DNA of 64,000 nt from Candidatus Chryseobacterium colombiense (lineage in GTDB: Bacteria > Bacteroidota > Bacteroidia > Flavobacteriales > Weeksellaceae): positions 4,163,037 through 4,227,036 of the forward strand of contig CP119310.1 of the NCBI GenBank assembly GCA_029203185.1, written 5' to 3'. Of the stretch, positions 26,426 to 34,456 are shown one piece after another (position 1 is the first letter of the stretch; the number at the start of each line of letters is the position of its first letter). A program made the position numbers and the translations under genes. The notes under the pieces were generated by a model. That model worked only from the letters and a program-made list of their open reading frames with translations, was not told the DNA's origin and searched no databases.

Positions 26426-26659
26426 CTACCCCGAAAATTCATCCAGTATATCCATACTTGGAACAAAAAACAATGTTCCCGTCTGTGCAGTACTGAAATC
26501 AAGGATACGGTCATAATTTCCGGGTGGGTTACCGATGAACATATTAGTCAGCATTTTTTCAACTGTGCTGAATGTGCTTGCATAACAGATAAAATAAGTT
26601 CCCATTTCATTGCTTGCTACGCTTCCAAAAGGCATATATCGAAGTGAAACGTAAAATCA
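26426..26659 (-). pseudogene. DyP-type peroxidase C-terminal remnant
   Basis: The minus frame encodes SLRYMPFGSVASNEMGTYF, then FSTVEKMLTNMFIGNPPGNYDRILDFSTAQTGTLFFVPS and a stop at 26426-26428. MPFG-x-MGTYF...MLxNMFxGxPxGxYDRxLDFSTxxTGxxFFxPS is the C-terminal signature of dye-decolorizing peroxidases. The heme-ligand His and the N-terminal two-thirds are missing. Sequence upstream of 26659 shows no matching frame, so this is a truncated relic. The reading frame that remains is clean, which suggests recent loss. Confidence 0.75.
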
Positions 26660-26777
26660 TTGGTTCGATATTCCCTGAAAAACTGCAATTTTTTAAAAAT
26701 CATTATCGAACCACTCAAACTAATGTTTTACTCTCTTACATATATCAGATAAACAATGAGTTAGGAGCGAAAAAAAA

Positions 26778-26811
26778 CCGGAAAGAAAGTGAATTATCAC
26801 CTCTTTCCGGT
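26778..26811 (-). terminator. Terminator of the tRNA-Leu gene
   Basis: On the minus strand ACCGGAAAGA...TCTTTCCGGT forms a 10-bp stem followed by a T run (A run at 26771-26777), starting five bases past the tRNA 3' end. Confidence 0.8.
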
Positions 26812-26815
26812 CTTG

Positions 26816-26895
26816 TACCCAGGACCGGGATCGAACCGGTACTCCTAAGAACTGGTGTTTGAGACCAGCGCGTCTACCAATTCCGCCACCTGGGC
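26816..26895 (-). tRNA. tRNA-Leu (CAA)
   Basis: The minus strand reads GCCCAGGTGGCGGAATTGGT at the 5' end. The anticodon arm CTGGTCT-CAA-ACACCAG has anticodon CAA, and the T-arm contains GGTTCGATCCC. The acceptor is GCCCAGG with CCTGGGT and discriminator A. CCA is not encoded. The G18-G19 D-loop and the enlarged variable arm fit a leucine tRNA. Confidence 0.9.
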
Positions 26896-26975
26896 AAGTG
26901 TGTTACCTTGTTTTGAATCGGTGTGCAAATATAGAAACTTTTCTTAATACTCCAAAGTTTTTTATAAGAATTTTT

Positions 26976-27743
26976 TTAGAAATTAATCTCCAAACCATCG
27001 TAGGCAAGGTGTATTCCGGGTGGAAGTTGCTTGTCTTCAATATCATGCAGACCCAGATGATGGCTGATATGAGTTAAAAATAATTTTTTAGGTTTTAACT
27101 CTTCAAACAGTTTTATGACATCAGGAAGGATGAAATGGGCAGGATGCGGATCAAACTTTCTTATGCAGTTTAAAATTAACACATCAAGATTCTTCAATTT
27201 CTCTTTTTCAGTATCTGAAATAAATCCTGCATCCGTAATGTAAGCAAGGTTTTTAAATTTATATCCGAAAACTGTAATTTGAAAGTGAATCACTTCAATC
27301 GGGGTGATGTCTACATCTAAAACACGAAAAGGCTCATTCTCAATATCATGAAGATCAAATGCAGGTGCTCCGGGATACCTCATGTCCGCAAAAGCATAAG
27401 GAAAACGGTTTTTAACTTCATTTCCTACTCTTTGATAGCAATAAAGGGGGATGTTTTTTCCGCTTTTGAAAATCAAAGGGCGCATATCATCAAGCCCGAT
27501 TACGTGGTCATTATGTTCATGAGTAAGCAGGGTGATATCGACGTGGGTTTCGTGGTTTGAAAGCATTTGCTGCCTAAAATCAGGACCGCAGTCGATAAGT
27601 ATTTTTTTGTTTTCGTCTGTAGTTACCATGACAGAAGATCTGAGCCGACTGTCTTTTGGATTTTTTGAAGTACACACTTCGCAAGTGCAGCCAATAACGG
27701 GTACGCCTTGGGAAGTTCCCGTTCCTAAAAATTTCAACTTCAT
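26976..27743 (-). CDS. Metallo-beta-lactamase-fold hydrolase, PhnP-like
   Basis: 255 aa. The MBL metal motif is THEHNDH (residues about 74-80), with further ligands Asp in ITDAG and His in LTHISHHLG. The N-terminal GTGTSQGVPVIGCTCEVC has the Cys cluster seen in PhnP-type phosphodiesterases that bind a structural zinc. No phosphonate genes are nearby, so cyclic phosphate hydrolysis is the family-based guess and not a context-based one. It is a stand-alone gene, divergent from the gene at 27798. Confidence 0.85.
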   Translation of the reverse strand: MKLKFLGTGTSQGVPVIGCTCEVCTSKNPKDSRLRSSVMVTTDENKKILIDCGPDFRQQMLSNHETHVDITLLTHEHNDHVIGLDDMRPLIFKSGKNIPLYCYQRVGNEVKNRFPYAFADMRYPGAPAFDLHDIENEPFRVLDVDITPIEVIHFQITVFGYKFKNLAYITDAGFISDTEKEKLKNLDVLILNCIRKFDPHPAHFILPDVIKLFEELKPKKLFLTHISHHLGLHDIEDKQLPPGIHLAYDGLEINF

Positions 27744-27797
27744 TTTCTTTTGAGGTTGGTTTAATTTTGGTAAATTTACGAAAAATTTAATGTCCTA

Positions 27798-29225
27798 ATG
27801 TATCAGAAACTAACTCCTAAACAAAAAGCATTAACAATTAATCTAGATCCTACTATTTATGGTACTTTCGCGGAAATTGGAGCAGGGCAGGAGACTGTTC
27901 GACACTTTTTTAGAGCAGGAGGAGCTTCGGGTACAATCGCTAAGGCAATGTCAGCTTACGACAAAGATTTTAGTGATGCGATCTATGGAAAAGAGGTAAA
28001 AAACAGATACGTTACCCAAAACAGACTTCGAAAAATGCTTCGCTATGAAGTGGCATTGATTGAAGAAAGAATTTCCAGAGAAAATAACCCCAACAGAAAG
28101 TTCTTTTCTTACGCCAATACGGTAACTACGATCAATTTTGATAAAACCGTTAAAGGTCACGGTTGGGTTGGAATCCGTTTTCAGGTAAAAGAAAATGAGG
28201 ATTATAATGAAATCGTTATTCATGTAAAGTTTAAAGAGAATGATGCTACTTTACAGCAGGAAACTTTGGGGAATCTTGGAGTAAACCTTATTTTCGGAGC
28301 TTTCAATTACTATGATAATCCAAGGACTTTGGTTGAATCTCTGTATGATGATGTAGCCAAAGACAACCTTGAAATTGATATGATCGATTTTAACGGACCG
28401 GCTTTTGCTTATGTTGATAACAGATTGATGTCTCTGCAGCTAGTGAAAAACGGAATGACAGATGCGGTGATTTTCAATTCACAAGGGAATAATATGCTTC
28501 CTGCAGATATTTTGTATAAGAAAAATATTTTTGCGGTAAGAGGAAGTTTCAGACCCGTAACCAAGGTAAATATTGATATGCTTCAGAATGGACTGGGCAT
28601 GTTCATGAAAGATGCTGCATGTACTCAGGATGAAACGGAAGTTTTAATAGAAATCACCATTTCAAACCTCCGTGCAGACGGGGATATTGATGAAAGAGAT
28701 TTCTTAGACAGGGTAGATGTTCTTGGGAAACTTGGATATACGGTAATTGTTTCTAACTTCTCGGAATATTATCGTCTAATCGATTATTTTGCATCTTATA
28801 CCAATGGAAATATTGGAGTTGCGATGGGAGTTAATAATTTATTGATGGTATTTGATGAGAAGTACTATAAAGATTTGTCAGGGGGTATTCTTGAAGCTTT
28901 TGGAAAATTCTTCAGAAACGGCATGAGAGTGTATCTGTATCCTTATAAAGATCCGGAAACACACGAGTTATTGGATTCAGAAACCCTTAAAGTAGGAGAA
29001 AATCTGAAAGAATTGTATAAATATTTCAAACTCAACGAGCGTATTGTAGATATTAACAACTACAATCCTGAGTTTTTGGAAATTTATTCAAGAGATATTT
29101 TGAAAAAAATTGGATGCAATATCAAAGGCTGGGAAAATCAGGTTCCTGAAGGTGTTGCAGAAATGATTAAAGAACGAGGAATGTTTGGGTTTAAAGAAGA
29201 TTTTTCTTTAAAACAATTCTCTTAA
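27798..29225 (+). CDS. Conserved cytoplasmic protein of unknown function
   Basis: 475 aa. The start ...YGTFAEIGAGQETVRHFFRAGGASGTIAKAMSAYDK is very characteristic of a large protein family found in Bacteroidota. I cannot connect it to a reaction. No signal peptide, TM helix or beta-barrel pattern is visible, so any label such as TonB-dependent receptor would not be supported by the sequence. Several IxxFNGPAFAY and MGVNNLLMVFDEKYYKDLSGG segments suggest an alpha/beta enzyme. It forms a two-gene unit with the GAF protein 13 bp downstream. Confidence 0.75.
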   Translation: MYQKLTPKQKALTINLDPTIYGTFAEIGAGQETVRHFFRAGGASGTIAKAMSAYDKDFSDAIYGKEVKNRYVTQNRLRKMLRYEVALIEERISRENNPNRKFFSYANTVTTINFDKTVKGHGWVGIRFQVKENEDYNEIVIHVKFKENDATLQQETLGNLGVNLIFGAFNYYDNPRTLVESLYDDVAKDNLEIDMIDFNGPAFAYVDNRLMSLQLVKNGMTDAVIFNSQGNNMLPADILYKKNIFAVRGSFRPVTKVNIDMLQNGLGMFMKDAACTQDETEVLIEITISNLRADGDIDERDFLDRVDVLGKLGYTVIVSNFSEYYRLIDYFASYTNGNIGVAMGVNNLLMVFDEKYYKDLSGGILEAFGKFFRNGMRVYLYPYKDPETHELLDSETLKVGENLKELYKYFKLNERIVDINNYNPEFLEIYSRDILKKIGCNIKGWENQVPEGVAEMIKERGMFGFKEDFSLKQFS

Positions 29226-29238
29226 AAATAATATAATA

Positions 29239-29688
29239 ATGTCAGAATTAAAGAAAAGACTTTCTTCTATCCTGGAAAGTCCTAAACATAATACGGAGGA
29301 AAAACTTGAAAAAGTTTGTCACCTTTTGGATCAGGAAATTTCTTATTTCAACTGGACGGGTTTTTATTTTAAAAATGGGGATAAAGATGAATTGAAATTA
29401 GGTCCTTATGTAGGAGCACCTACAGATCATACCATTATTCCTTACGGAAAAGGGATTTGCGGACAGGTTGCTGTTTCCAATGAAACGTTCGTTGTTCCGG
29501 ATGTGAACGAAGAAAGCAATTATTTAAGCTGTTCGATTGATACTAAAGCTGAAATTGTAGTTCCTATTTTCAAAGACGGTAAGAACATTGGGCAGATCGA
29601 TATTGATTCCCATACCATTGATCCGTTTACTGCTGAAGACAGAGAATTGTTGGAATGGCTTTGTAATGAAGTATCTAAAATAGTATAA
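29239..29688 (+). CDS. GAF-domain protein, free methionine-(R)-sulfoxide reductase-like
   Basis: 149 aa, one GAF domain. YGKGICGQVAVSNETFVVPDV and the later LSCSIDTKAEIVVPIFKDGK align with fRMsr (YebR/MsrC) and supply two of the three conserved cysteines. The third, normally in an ACR-type segment before the GKG motif, is replaced by HTIIP. Probable reduction of free Met-R-sulfoxide, with the disulfide relay modified. Cotranscribed with the preceding unknown gene. Confidence 0.8.
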   Translation: MSELKKRLSSILESPKHNTEEKLEKVCHLLDQEISYFNWTGFYFKNGDKDELKLGPYVGAPTDHTIIPYGKGICGQVAVSNETFVVPDVNEESNYLSCSIDTKAEIVVPIFKDGKNIGQIDIDSHTIDPFTAEDRELLEWLCNEVSKIV

Positions 29689-29713
29689 TTGAATATTTAT
29701 ATTAAAAATAAAC

Positions 29714-29747
29714 AAAAAACTCCGGCTCGAAGAGCCGGAGTTTTTTG
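29714..29747. terminator. Bidirectional terminator
   Basis: CTCCGGCTC (29720-29728) and GAGCCGGAG (29732-29740), loop GAA, flanked by A6 and T6. It lies between convergent genes and can serve both. Confidence 0.9.
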
Positions 29748-29782
29748 TTTTTGTAATAGACTGATCTAAATGATTTTTACCA

Positions 29783-30523
29783 TTAAGAATTTTGAAACGT
29801 ATCAATTTCCTCAAGCAATTCCTTAAAATAGTTCTCACATTTTGCAATATGCGTTCCGTACCAGGAAAATGCTTCTCCGTATACGATCATAATTTTTTTA
29901 TCAGGATATAGTTCTTTGAATTCCTCAATGTGCTTCACTTTAAACGGAAAAGGTTCTGAAGAAAGCATAATAATATCAGCTTCTGCTAAATCTTCTGCTT
30001 GAATTTCCGGATAGCGGGTTCTGTTCTTAAAAATATTTTCGAATCCGATTTCAGTCAGAATTTTGTGAATGAACGTATCTGAACCTATCGTCATATAAGG
30101 GTTTTTCCAGATAAGATAAGCGACTTTTATCTTGGAGTTAATTTTAGCCTGATTTAAAACCTCATAGATTTTAAGATTAAAAAGCTGCGCTTTGTCTTCT
30201 TTATGAAAGGTTTTGCCCAGACTTTTAAGCAAATAGTAATTATCTTCAATGGTTTCTACATTGGTGACTATGACCTTAAAATCATCCATCAAAGCTTCTA
30301 CCTGCTCTTTGATGTTTTCTTCTTTATTGGCTAGAATTAAATCGGGTTGTAAGGCCTTTATTTTTTCAATATTAATATTTTTTGTTCCCCCGATAATAGT
30401 TACATTTTTTACTTTTTCTCCAGGATGAATACAGAATTTTGTCCTTCCGACAACTTCGTTTTCGGTTAAACCCAAATCGAATAAAGCCTCCGTAATAGAG
30501 GGAACAAGAGAAACAACTTTCAT
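29783..30523 (-). CDS. BtuF-like helical-backbone metal/cobalamin-binding protein
   Basis: 246 aa. VSLVPSITEALFDLG at the N-terminus and KIKALQPDLILANKEEN follow the periplasmic cobalamin/siderophore-binding fold (helical backbone metal receptor). There is no signal peptide or lipobox: the protein begins directly with the first beta strand. It is therefore probably cytosolic, or served by a missed start, which is odd for the family. A link to the cobT-cobS genes 8 kb away is possible but not shown. Confidence 0.8.
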   Translation of the reverse strand: MKVVSLVPSITEALFDLGLTENEVVGRTKFCIHPGEKVKNVTIIGGTKNINIEKIKALQPDLILANKEENIKEQVEALMDDFKVIVTNVETIEDNYYLLKSLGKTFHKEDKAQLFNLKIYEVLNQAKINSKIKVAYLIWKNPYMTIGSDTFIHKILTEIGFENIFKNRTRYPEIQAEDLAEADIIMLSSEPFPFKVKHIEEFKELYPDKKIMIVYGEAFSWYGTHIAKCENYFKELLEEIDTFQNS

Positions 30524-30548
30524 GATAATATTTTAGATCTGCCTAAAA

Positions 30549-31871
30549 TTACAAAAGTTTGCCGGTTAAGAAAAGCCCTGCTACAGAAAAATAAATGATA
30601 AGCCCTGTTACATCTACCAGTGTTGCTACAAACGGGGCAGAAGATGTTGCCGGATCCAGCTTTAATTTTTTTAGAATAAAGGGAACCATAGATCCTGAAA
30701 GAGTACCCCAAAGTACGATCATAATTAAAGAAACTCCAACACTAAGACCTACATAAGGCCAGTACATTCCATAATTGAAGAACCCAGCTTCATGCCAGAT
30801 CATGATTCGTAAAAAACCAATGGCACCCAAGATACTTCCCAGGAATAAACCAGTGAAAATCTCTTTTTTCATAACATACCACCAATCCTTTAAGCCGATT
30901 TCCTGAAGAGCCATTGCTCTGATGATCAGCGTTGCAGCCTGGGAACCGGAATTTCCGCCACTCGAGATAATCAAAGGGACAAATAAAGCCAGAACAACTG
31001 CTTTCTGAATTTCATCTTCAAAATATCCCATGGCTGAAGCAGTTAACATTTCTGAAAAGAATAAGATAATCAGCCACATTCCTCTTTTTTTAACCATTTC
31101 GATCAAAGAGGTTTGGGTATAAGGAACGTCTAACGCTTCAAGTCCCCCGAACTTCTGAATATCTTCAGTGTTTTGCTGCTCAATTTGGTCAAGAATGTCA
31201 TCAATAGTTACAATTCCTACAAGAACTCCGGCTTCAGTGATGATAGGAAGTGCTGCTCTGTCATATTTCTCAAAATACTGTACAGCATCTTCTTTTGAAG
31301 TGGTAGTGGTGATAGCAACAAAATGATTGTCGGTGATTTCTGATATTAAAGTGTCTTCTTCCGCTAATAATAAGCTTCCCAATGCAATATCATCAATCAG
31401 TCGGTTTCTTTCGTCTACTACATAAAGGTGGTTCATGGTTTCCACTCTTTTTCCTACCTTTTTTATTTGCTGCAGACACTTTTTTACGGTCCATTCCTTA
31501 CGGATCTGGATGTAATAGGGGGTCATCAGACGGGCAATAGAATCAGAATTGTACCCTAAAAGCTTTAGAGCAATTCTTCTCTCCTGCGGATTAAGATGGT
31601 TGATGGAATATTTGATCAGTTCATCGGGGAAATCTTCAAATAAAGCGGTCCTGTCATCCGGAGTCATGGCATTCAGAATCTCGGAAACTTCATCACTTCC
31701 GATACTTCTGATGGTTTCCTCCTGGAAATCAGGATCAAGATGCGAAAAAACATCTGCTTTGTATTCTTTCGGAACTTTCAAGAATGCTAAAAGCCTCTCA
31801 TCAGCGGGAAGTCCACTAAGAGTTTCGGCAATATCGGCAGGATTAAAGATAAGTTCGTCTCTAGAATTCAA
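30549..31871 (-). CDS. mgtE: MgtE-type magnesium transporter
   Basis: 440 aa. N-terminal superhelical MgtE_N domain (FNPADIAETLSGLPADERL), a CBS pair at about 125-245 (LYVVDERNRLIDDIAL, PIITEAGVLVGIVTIDDIL), and five TM helices in the last 180 residues with GGNSGSQAATLIIRAMA, the Mg-site region. The called start is TTG; no better ATG exists before conserved sequence, and a TATTTTTG -7 box on the minus strand at 31895-31902 leaves only a short leader. Confidence 0.9.
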   Translation of the reverse strand: MNSRDELIFNPADIAETLSGLPADERLLAFLKVPKEYKADVFSHLDPDFQEETIRSIGSDEVSEILNAMTPDDRTALFEDFPDELIKYSINHLNPQERRIALKLLGYNSDSIARLMTPYYIQIRKEWTVKKCLQQIKKVGKRVETMNHLYVVDERNRLIDDIALGSLLLAEEDTLISEITDNHFVAITTTTSKEDAVQYFEKYDRAALPIITEAGVLVGIVTIDDILDQIEQQNTEDIQKFGGLEALDVPYTQTSLIEMVKKRGMWLIILFFSEMLTASAMGYFEDEIQKAVVLALFVPLIISSGGNSGSQAATLIIRAMALQEIGLKDWWYVMKKEIFTGLFLGSILGAIGFLRIMIWHEAGFFNYGMYWPYVGLSVGVSLIMIVLWGTLSGSMVPFILKKLKLDPATSSAPFVATLVDVTGLIIYFSVAGLFLTGKLL

Positions 31872-31958
31872 AACGTAAAAAATTTTTGGATATGCAAAAA
31901 TAATTTAAATTTTCAAGAAACGGGAAGAATGTAGAAAAATTAAGGAATATTTAAAACC

Positions 31959-32513
31959 CTAGAATCCGGATTCAGCAGTAGGTCTTATCTTCTTTAATTT
32001 TTTTAGAATACCTTTTATAGCACCATTGGTTCCTATTTTTATAGAATTTTCGGTAGATCCCAATAGACGCATATTTTTACGGTAGGTATCGTAATCTGTT
32101 TCTGTGAGAAGATTTCCGGTGGAATCAAAAAGCTTCATGCTGATAACCACCTGATTGGAGAATACATATTTTCCTAATCCTACTTTAAAATATTTTACTT
32201 TAGGAACAATAGCGAAATCAGTAGCATTATTGCTGCAATAATCTATGATGGTCTGTTTGTCGATACTGTCATAAGGAATCTGCACTTCAGCTCTCAGCAT
32301 TTTGTTTCTCTTCATATTGCTGGTGTTATCAGAAACGGCACTGAAAAAGGCATTGTTGGTAGGCTCTTTTATTTCCTCAATATCCGGCTCTACTTCTGGA
32401 TTGAAGTAAAGAACTTTCTTTATCTTATCATCGGGGCTTCTCTGTGCTTTCATTGAAGCGGTCCCGATCAATAAAACAGAAGTAAAGGCTAAAAAAAATA
32501 AAACTTTTCCCAT
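31959..32513 (-). CDS. Secreted hypothetical protein
   Basis: 184 aa from the ATG at 32513. An in-frame TTG six codons earlier overlaps the promoter box and is unlikely. A signal peptide (GKVLFFLAFTSVLLIGTASMKAQ) is followed by a soluble domain with an alternating pattern (FAIVPKVKYFKVGLGKYVFSNQVVISMKLFD), so a beta-rich periplasmic domain is probable. The family is not recognised. It stands alone between mgtE and rpsO. Confidence 0.65.
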   Translation of the reverse strand: MGKVLFFLAFTSVLLIGTASMKAQRSPDDKIKKVLYFNPEVEPDIEEIKEPTNNAFFSAVSDNTSNMKRNKMLRAEVQIPYDSIDKQTIIDYCSNNATDFAIVPKVKYFKVGLGKYVFSNQVVISMKLFDSTGNLLTETDYDTYRKNMRLLGSTENSIKIGTNGAIKGILKKLKKIRPTAESGF

Positions 32514-32528
32514 TTGTAATTTCGATTG

Positions 32529-32536
32529 CAAAATTA
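32529..32536 (-). promoter_or_regulatory. -7 promoter box
   Basis: Reads TAATTTTG on the minus strand, an exact TAnnTTTG match, 16 bases before the ATG at 32513. It decides the start of the secreted protein. Confidence 0.6.
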
Positions 32537-32643
32537 CTGTCTTTTAGTGGGATGACATAATTTTTTTAAGAATTTTTTAACATTTTTTTCTATCAAATTC
32601 CATATATGAAATCGATAATGTTGGTGGAATCAAAATAAAGTCG

Positions 32644-32651
32644 TAATTTTG
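32644..32651 (+). promoter_or_regulatory. rpsO -7 promoter box
   Basis: TAATTTTG, with a TTG about 20 bp upstream as the -33 element; 36 bp before the rpsO start. Confidence 0.65.
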
Positions 32652-32686
32652 CAGCCGTTACATAATAATCATTAAACAATATTGGA

Positions 32687-32956
32687 ATGTACTTAACAAC
32701 AGAAAAAAAAGCAGAAATTTTCGCAAAACATGGAAAATCTGCACAAGACACAGGGAGCGCTGAAGGACAAGTAGCTCTTTTTACTTTCAGAATTAACCAC
32801 TTATCTCAGCATTTGAAGGCTAATCGTCACGATTTCAATACTGAAAGATCTTTGGTGAAATTAGTAGGTAAAAGAAAAAGTTTATTGGACTATCTTAAGA
32901 AAAAAGATATTACAAGATACAGAGCTATTATCGCTGAACTAGGTTTAAGAAAATAA
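32687..32956 (+). CDS. rpsO: 30S ribosomal protein S15
   Basis: 89 aa, the standard length. Family signatures HGKSAQDTGSAEGQVALFTFRINHLSQHLK and LVGKRKSLLDYLKKKD are present. It binds the central domain of 16S rRNA. Here it forms a monocistronic unit with its own promoter and terminator and is separated from pnp, with which it is often linked, by a lipid-A deacylase-like gene. Confidence 0.98.
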   Translation: MYLTTEKKAEIFAKHGKSAQDTGSAEGQVALFTFRINHLSQHLKANRHDFNTERSLVKLVGKRKSLLDYLKKKDITRYRAIIAELGLRK

Positions 32957-32976
32957 TCTGTAAAGATTTTCAAATA

Positions 32977-33006
32977 AAAGCAACTTCGAAAGAGGTTGCT
33001 TTTTTT
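32977..33006 (+). terminator. rpsO terminator
   Basis: AAAGCAACTTC and GAGGTTGCTTT form a stem followed by T7. Confidence 0.85.
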
Positions 33007-33079
33007 GTGGATTTGTGTCAAATATGTAACAAATGAACGAATTTTAAATATTTTTTCTGGGTTTTATTAAATGAATATT

Positions 33080-33087
33080 TAAATTTG
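33080..33087 (+). promoter_or_regulatory. -7 promoter box for the PagL-like gene
   Basis: TAAATTTG, an exact TAnnTTTG match, 20 bp before the TTG start at 33107. An ATG at 33071 lies upstream of it and meets a stop after two codons. Confidence 0.6.
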
Positions 33088-33106
33088 TTTCCTTTTTAAT
33101 TAAAGA

Positions 33107-34276
33107 TTGATTTTGAGGAATTTTTATATTTATTTTTTGATTTTATTATCTGTTTTCTATAAAGCTCAAGAAGCGGACTCTTTAAAACCAAAACTTTGGA
33201 CGGCCAGTGCTAATGCGGAATATGGAATGGTTTTACCGACTAATATTCATTTAAAAAGTTATCCCCATAAAGCTTTTGCAGCTTATTCTTTCGAATTTTT
33301 AAAGCAAACTAACGGGAATAGAGATTGGGAGTCCTTATATAGTTATCCACAAGTCGGAGTGGGTGTTATTGCCGTCGACTACCTAACCAATAAACAATTG
33401 GGAAGTCCCTACGCTATTTATGGAATTTATAATGCAAAAATAAAACAGTGGGATAAGCTTAAATGGTATCACAGTATTAATTTTGGAATCTCTTTCAATT
33501 CGACTCCCTATAATTCTGATCTCGGATACCTTAACAGTTCCATAGGTTCAAAAACAAATATGTTCATTAGTCTGGGAACAGGATTGTATTATGAAATAGG
33601 GAAACATTTTGACTTAGGACTGAGTCTTAAATTTAATCATCTTTCCAACGGTTCTTTAAAAACACCCAATAGAGGATTGAACAGTGTTGCTCCTCAGTTA
33701 AGTTTAGTTTATTATCCTGAACGCGTAACTCCTCAAAAATCAGATACCGTTAGAATCGTTCATGATAAATATAATACGGTGGAATTTTCTGTATTTGCAG
33801 CTCGAAAAAGTGCTTTTTATAAAGGAACAGATCGTGATCCGGGTAATTATTATCAGGGATATATTTACAATATTTACGGGGCGGAAGCTTTTTATTTCCG
33901 TCAGTATTCTGAAAAATCGGCATATGGAATCGGAGTGGGCATTACTCAGGATGATGAATATAACCATACGATGTACCTTGAAAACGGTTTTGTATATGAT
34001 AAAAAACGATTTTCTAAAAATCAGGTTCTGGCAAGTGTTATTCCCAGTTATCGTTTAATTATGGGAAAATTATATGTGAATATCGGAGCCGGATATTATC
34101 TTTTCAAGAAAACATGGAAATATGATAAAACAGCTTTCTTTCAAAGAATAGGTCTGCAATATCAGGTTACAGACCGTCTGTTTGCCTCTTTCGGAATTAA
34201 TGCTTATGATTTTCATGTAGCCAATTATCTTGAATGGAAATTAGGATATACTTTTTCAAAAAAAGTCAGGAAATAG
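33107..34276 (+). CDS. Acyloxyacyl hydrolase / PagL-like lipid A deacylase
   Basis: 389 aa. TTG start at 33107, or the TTG two codons later; no ATG is available between the promoter and the signal peptide (NFYIYFLILLSVFYKAQ). The motif FNHLSNGSLKTPNRGLNS matches the His-Ser active-site region of PagL outer-membrane lipid A 3-O-deacylases. The protein is about twice the size of PagL; the second half (from about residue 210) is another beta-barrel-like segment (YHLFKKTWKYD region). It would act in the outer membrane on lipid A; the second half is of unknown role. Confidence 0.75.
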   Translation: MILRNFYIYFLILLSVFYKAQEADSLKPKLWTASANAEYGMVLPTNIHLKSYPHKAFAAYSFEFLKQTNGNRDWESLYSYPQVGVGVIAVDYLTNKQLGSPYAIYGIYNAKIKQWDKLKWYHSINFGISFNSTPYNSDLGYLNSSIGSKTNMFISLGTGLYYEIGKHFDLGLSLKFNHLSNGSLKTPNRGLNSVAPQLSLVYYPERVTPQKSDTVRIVHDKYNTVEFSVFAARKSAFYKGTDRDPGNYYQGYIYNIYGAEAFYFRQYSEKSAYGIGVGITQDDEYNHTMYLENGFVYDKKRFSKNQVLASVIPSYRLIMGKLYVNIGAGYYLFKKTWKYDKTAFFQRIGLQYQVTDRLFASFGINAYDFHVANYLEWKLGYTFSKKVRK

Positions 34277-34382
34277 AATTTAGGGTATTAAATGAGGAGT
34301 AATAAAGCTTTTTTTTAGTAATTTAAGTAGTTTAAAGGGAAAGCAATTTCAATTAAAAACAGGTTTTATCCAAATAATACAT

Positions 34383-34390
34383 TAAATTTG
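34383..34390 (+). promoter_or_regulatory. pnp -7 promoter box
   Basis: TAAATTTG, 66 bp before the pnp start, giving a leader of about 60 nt. Confidence 0.55.
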
Positions 34391-34456
34391 CAAACGAAAA
34401 TTTAAAAAGTTTAAATAATAATCGTACTCAATACGGAGTACAAGAGACGAAAATTT

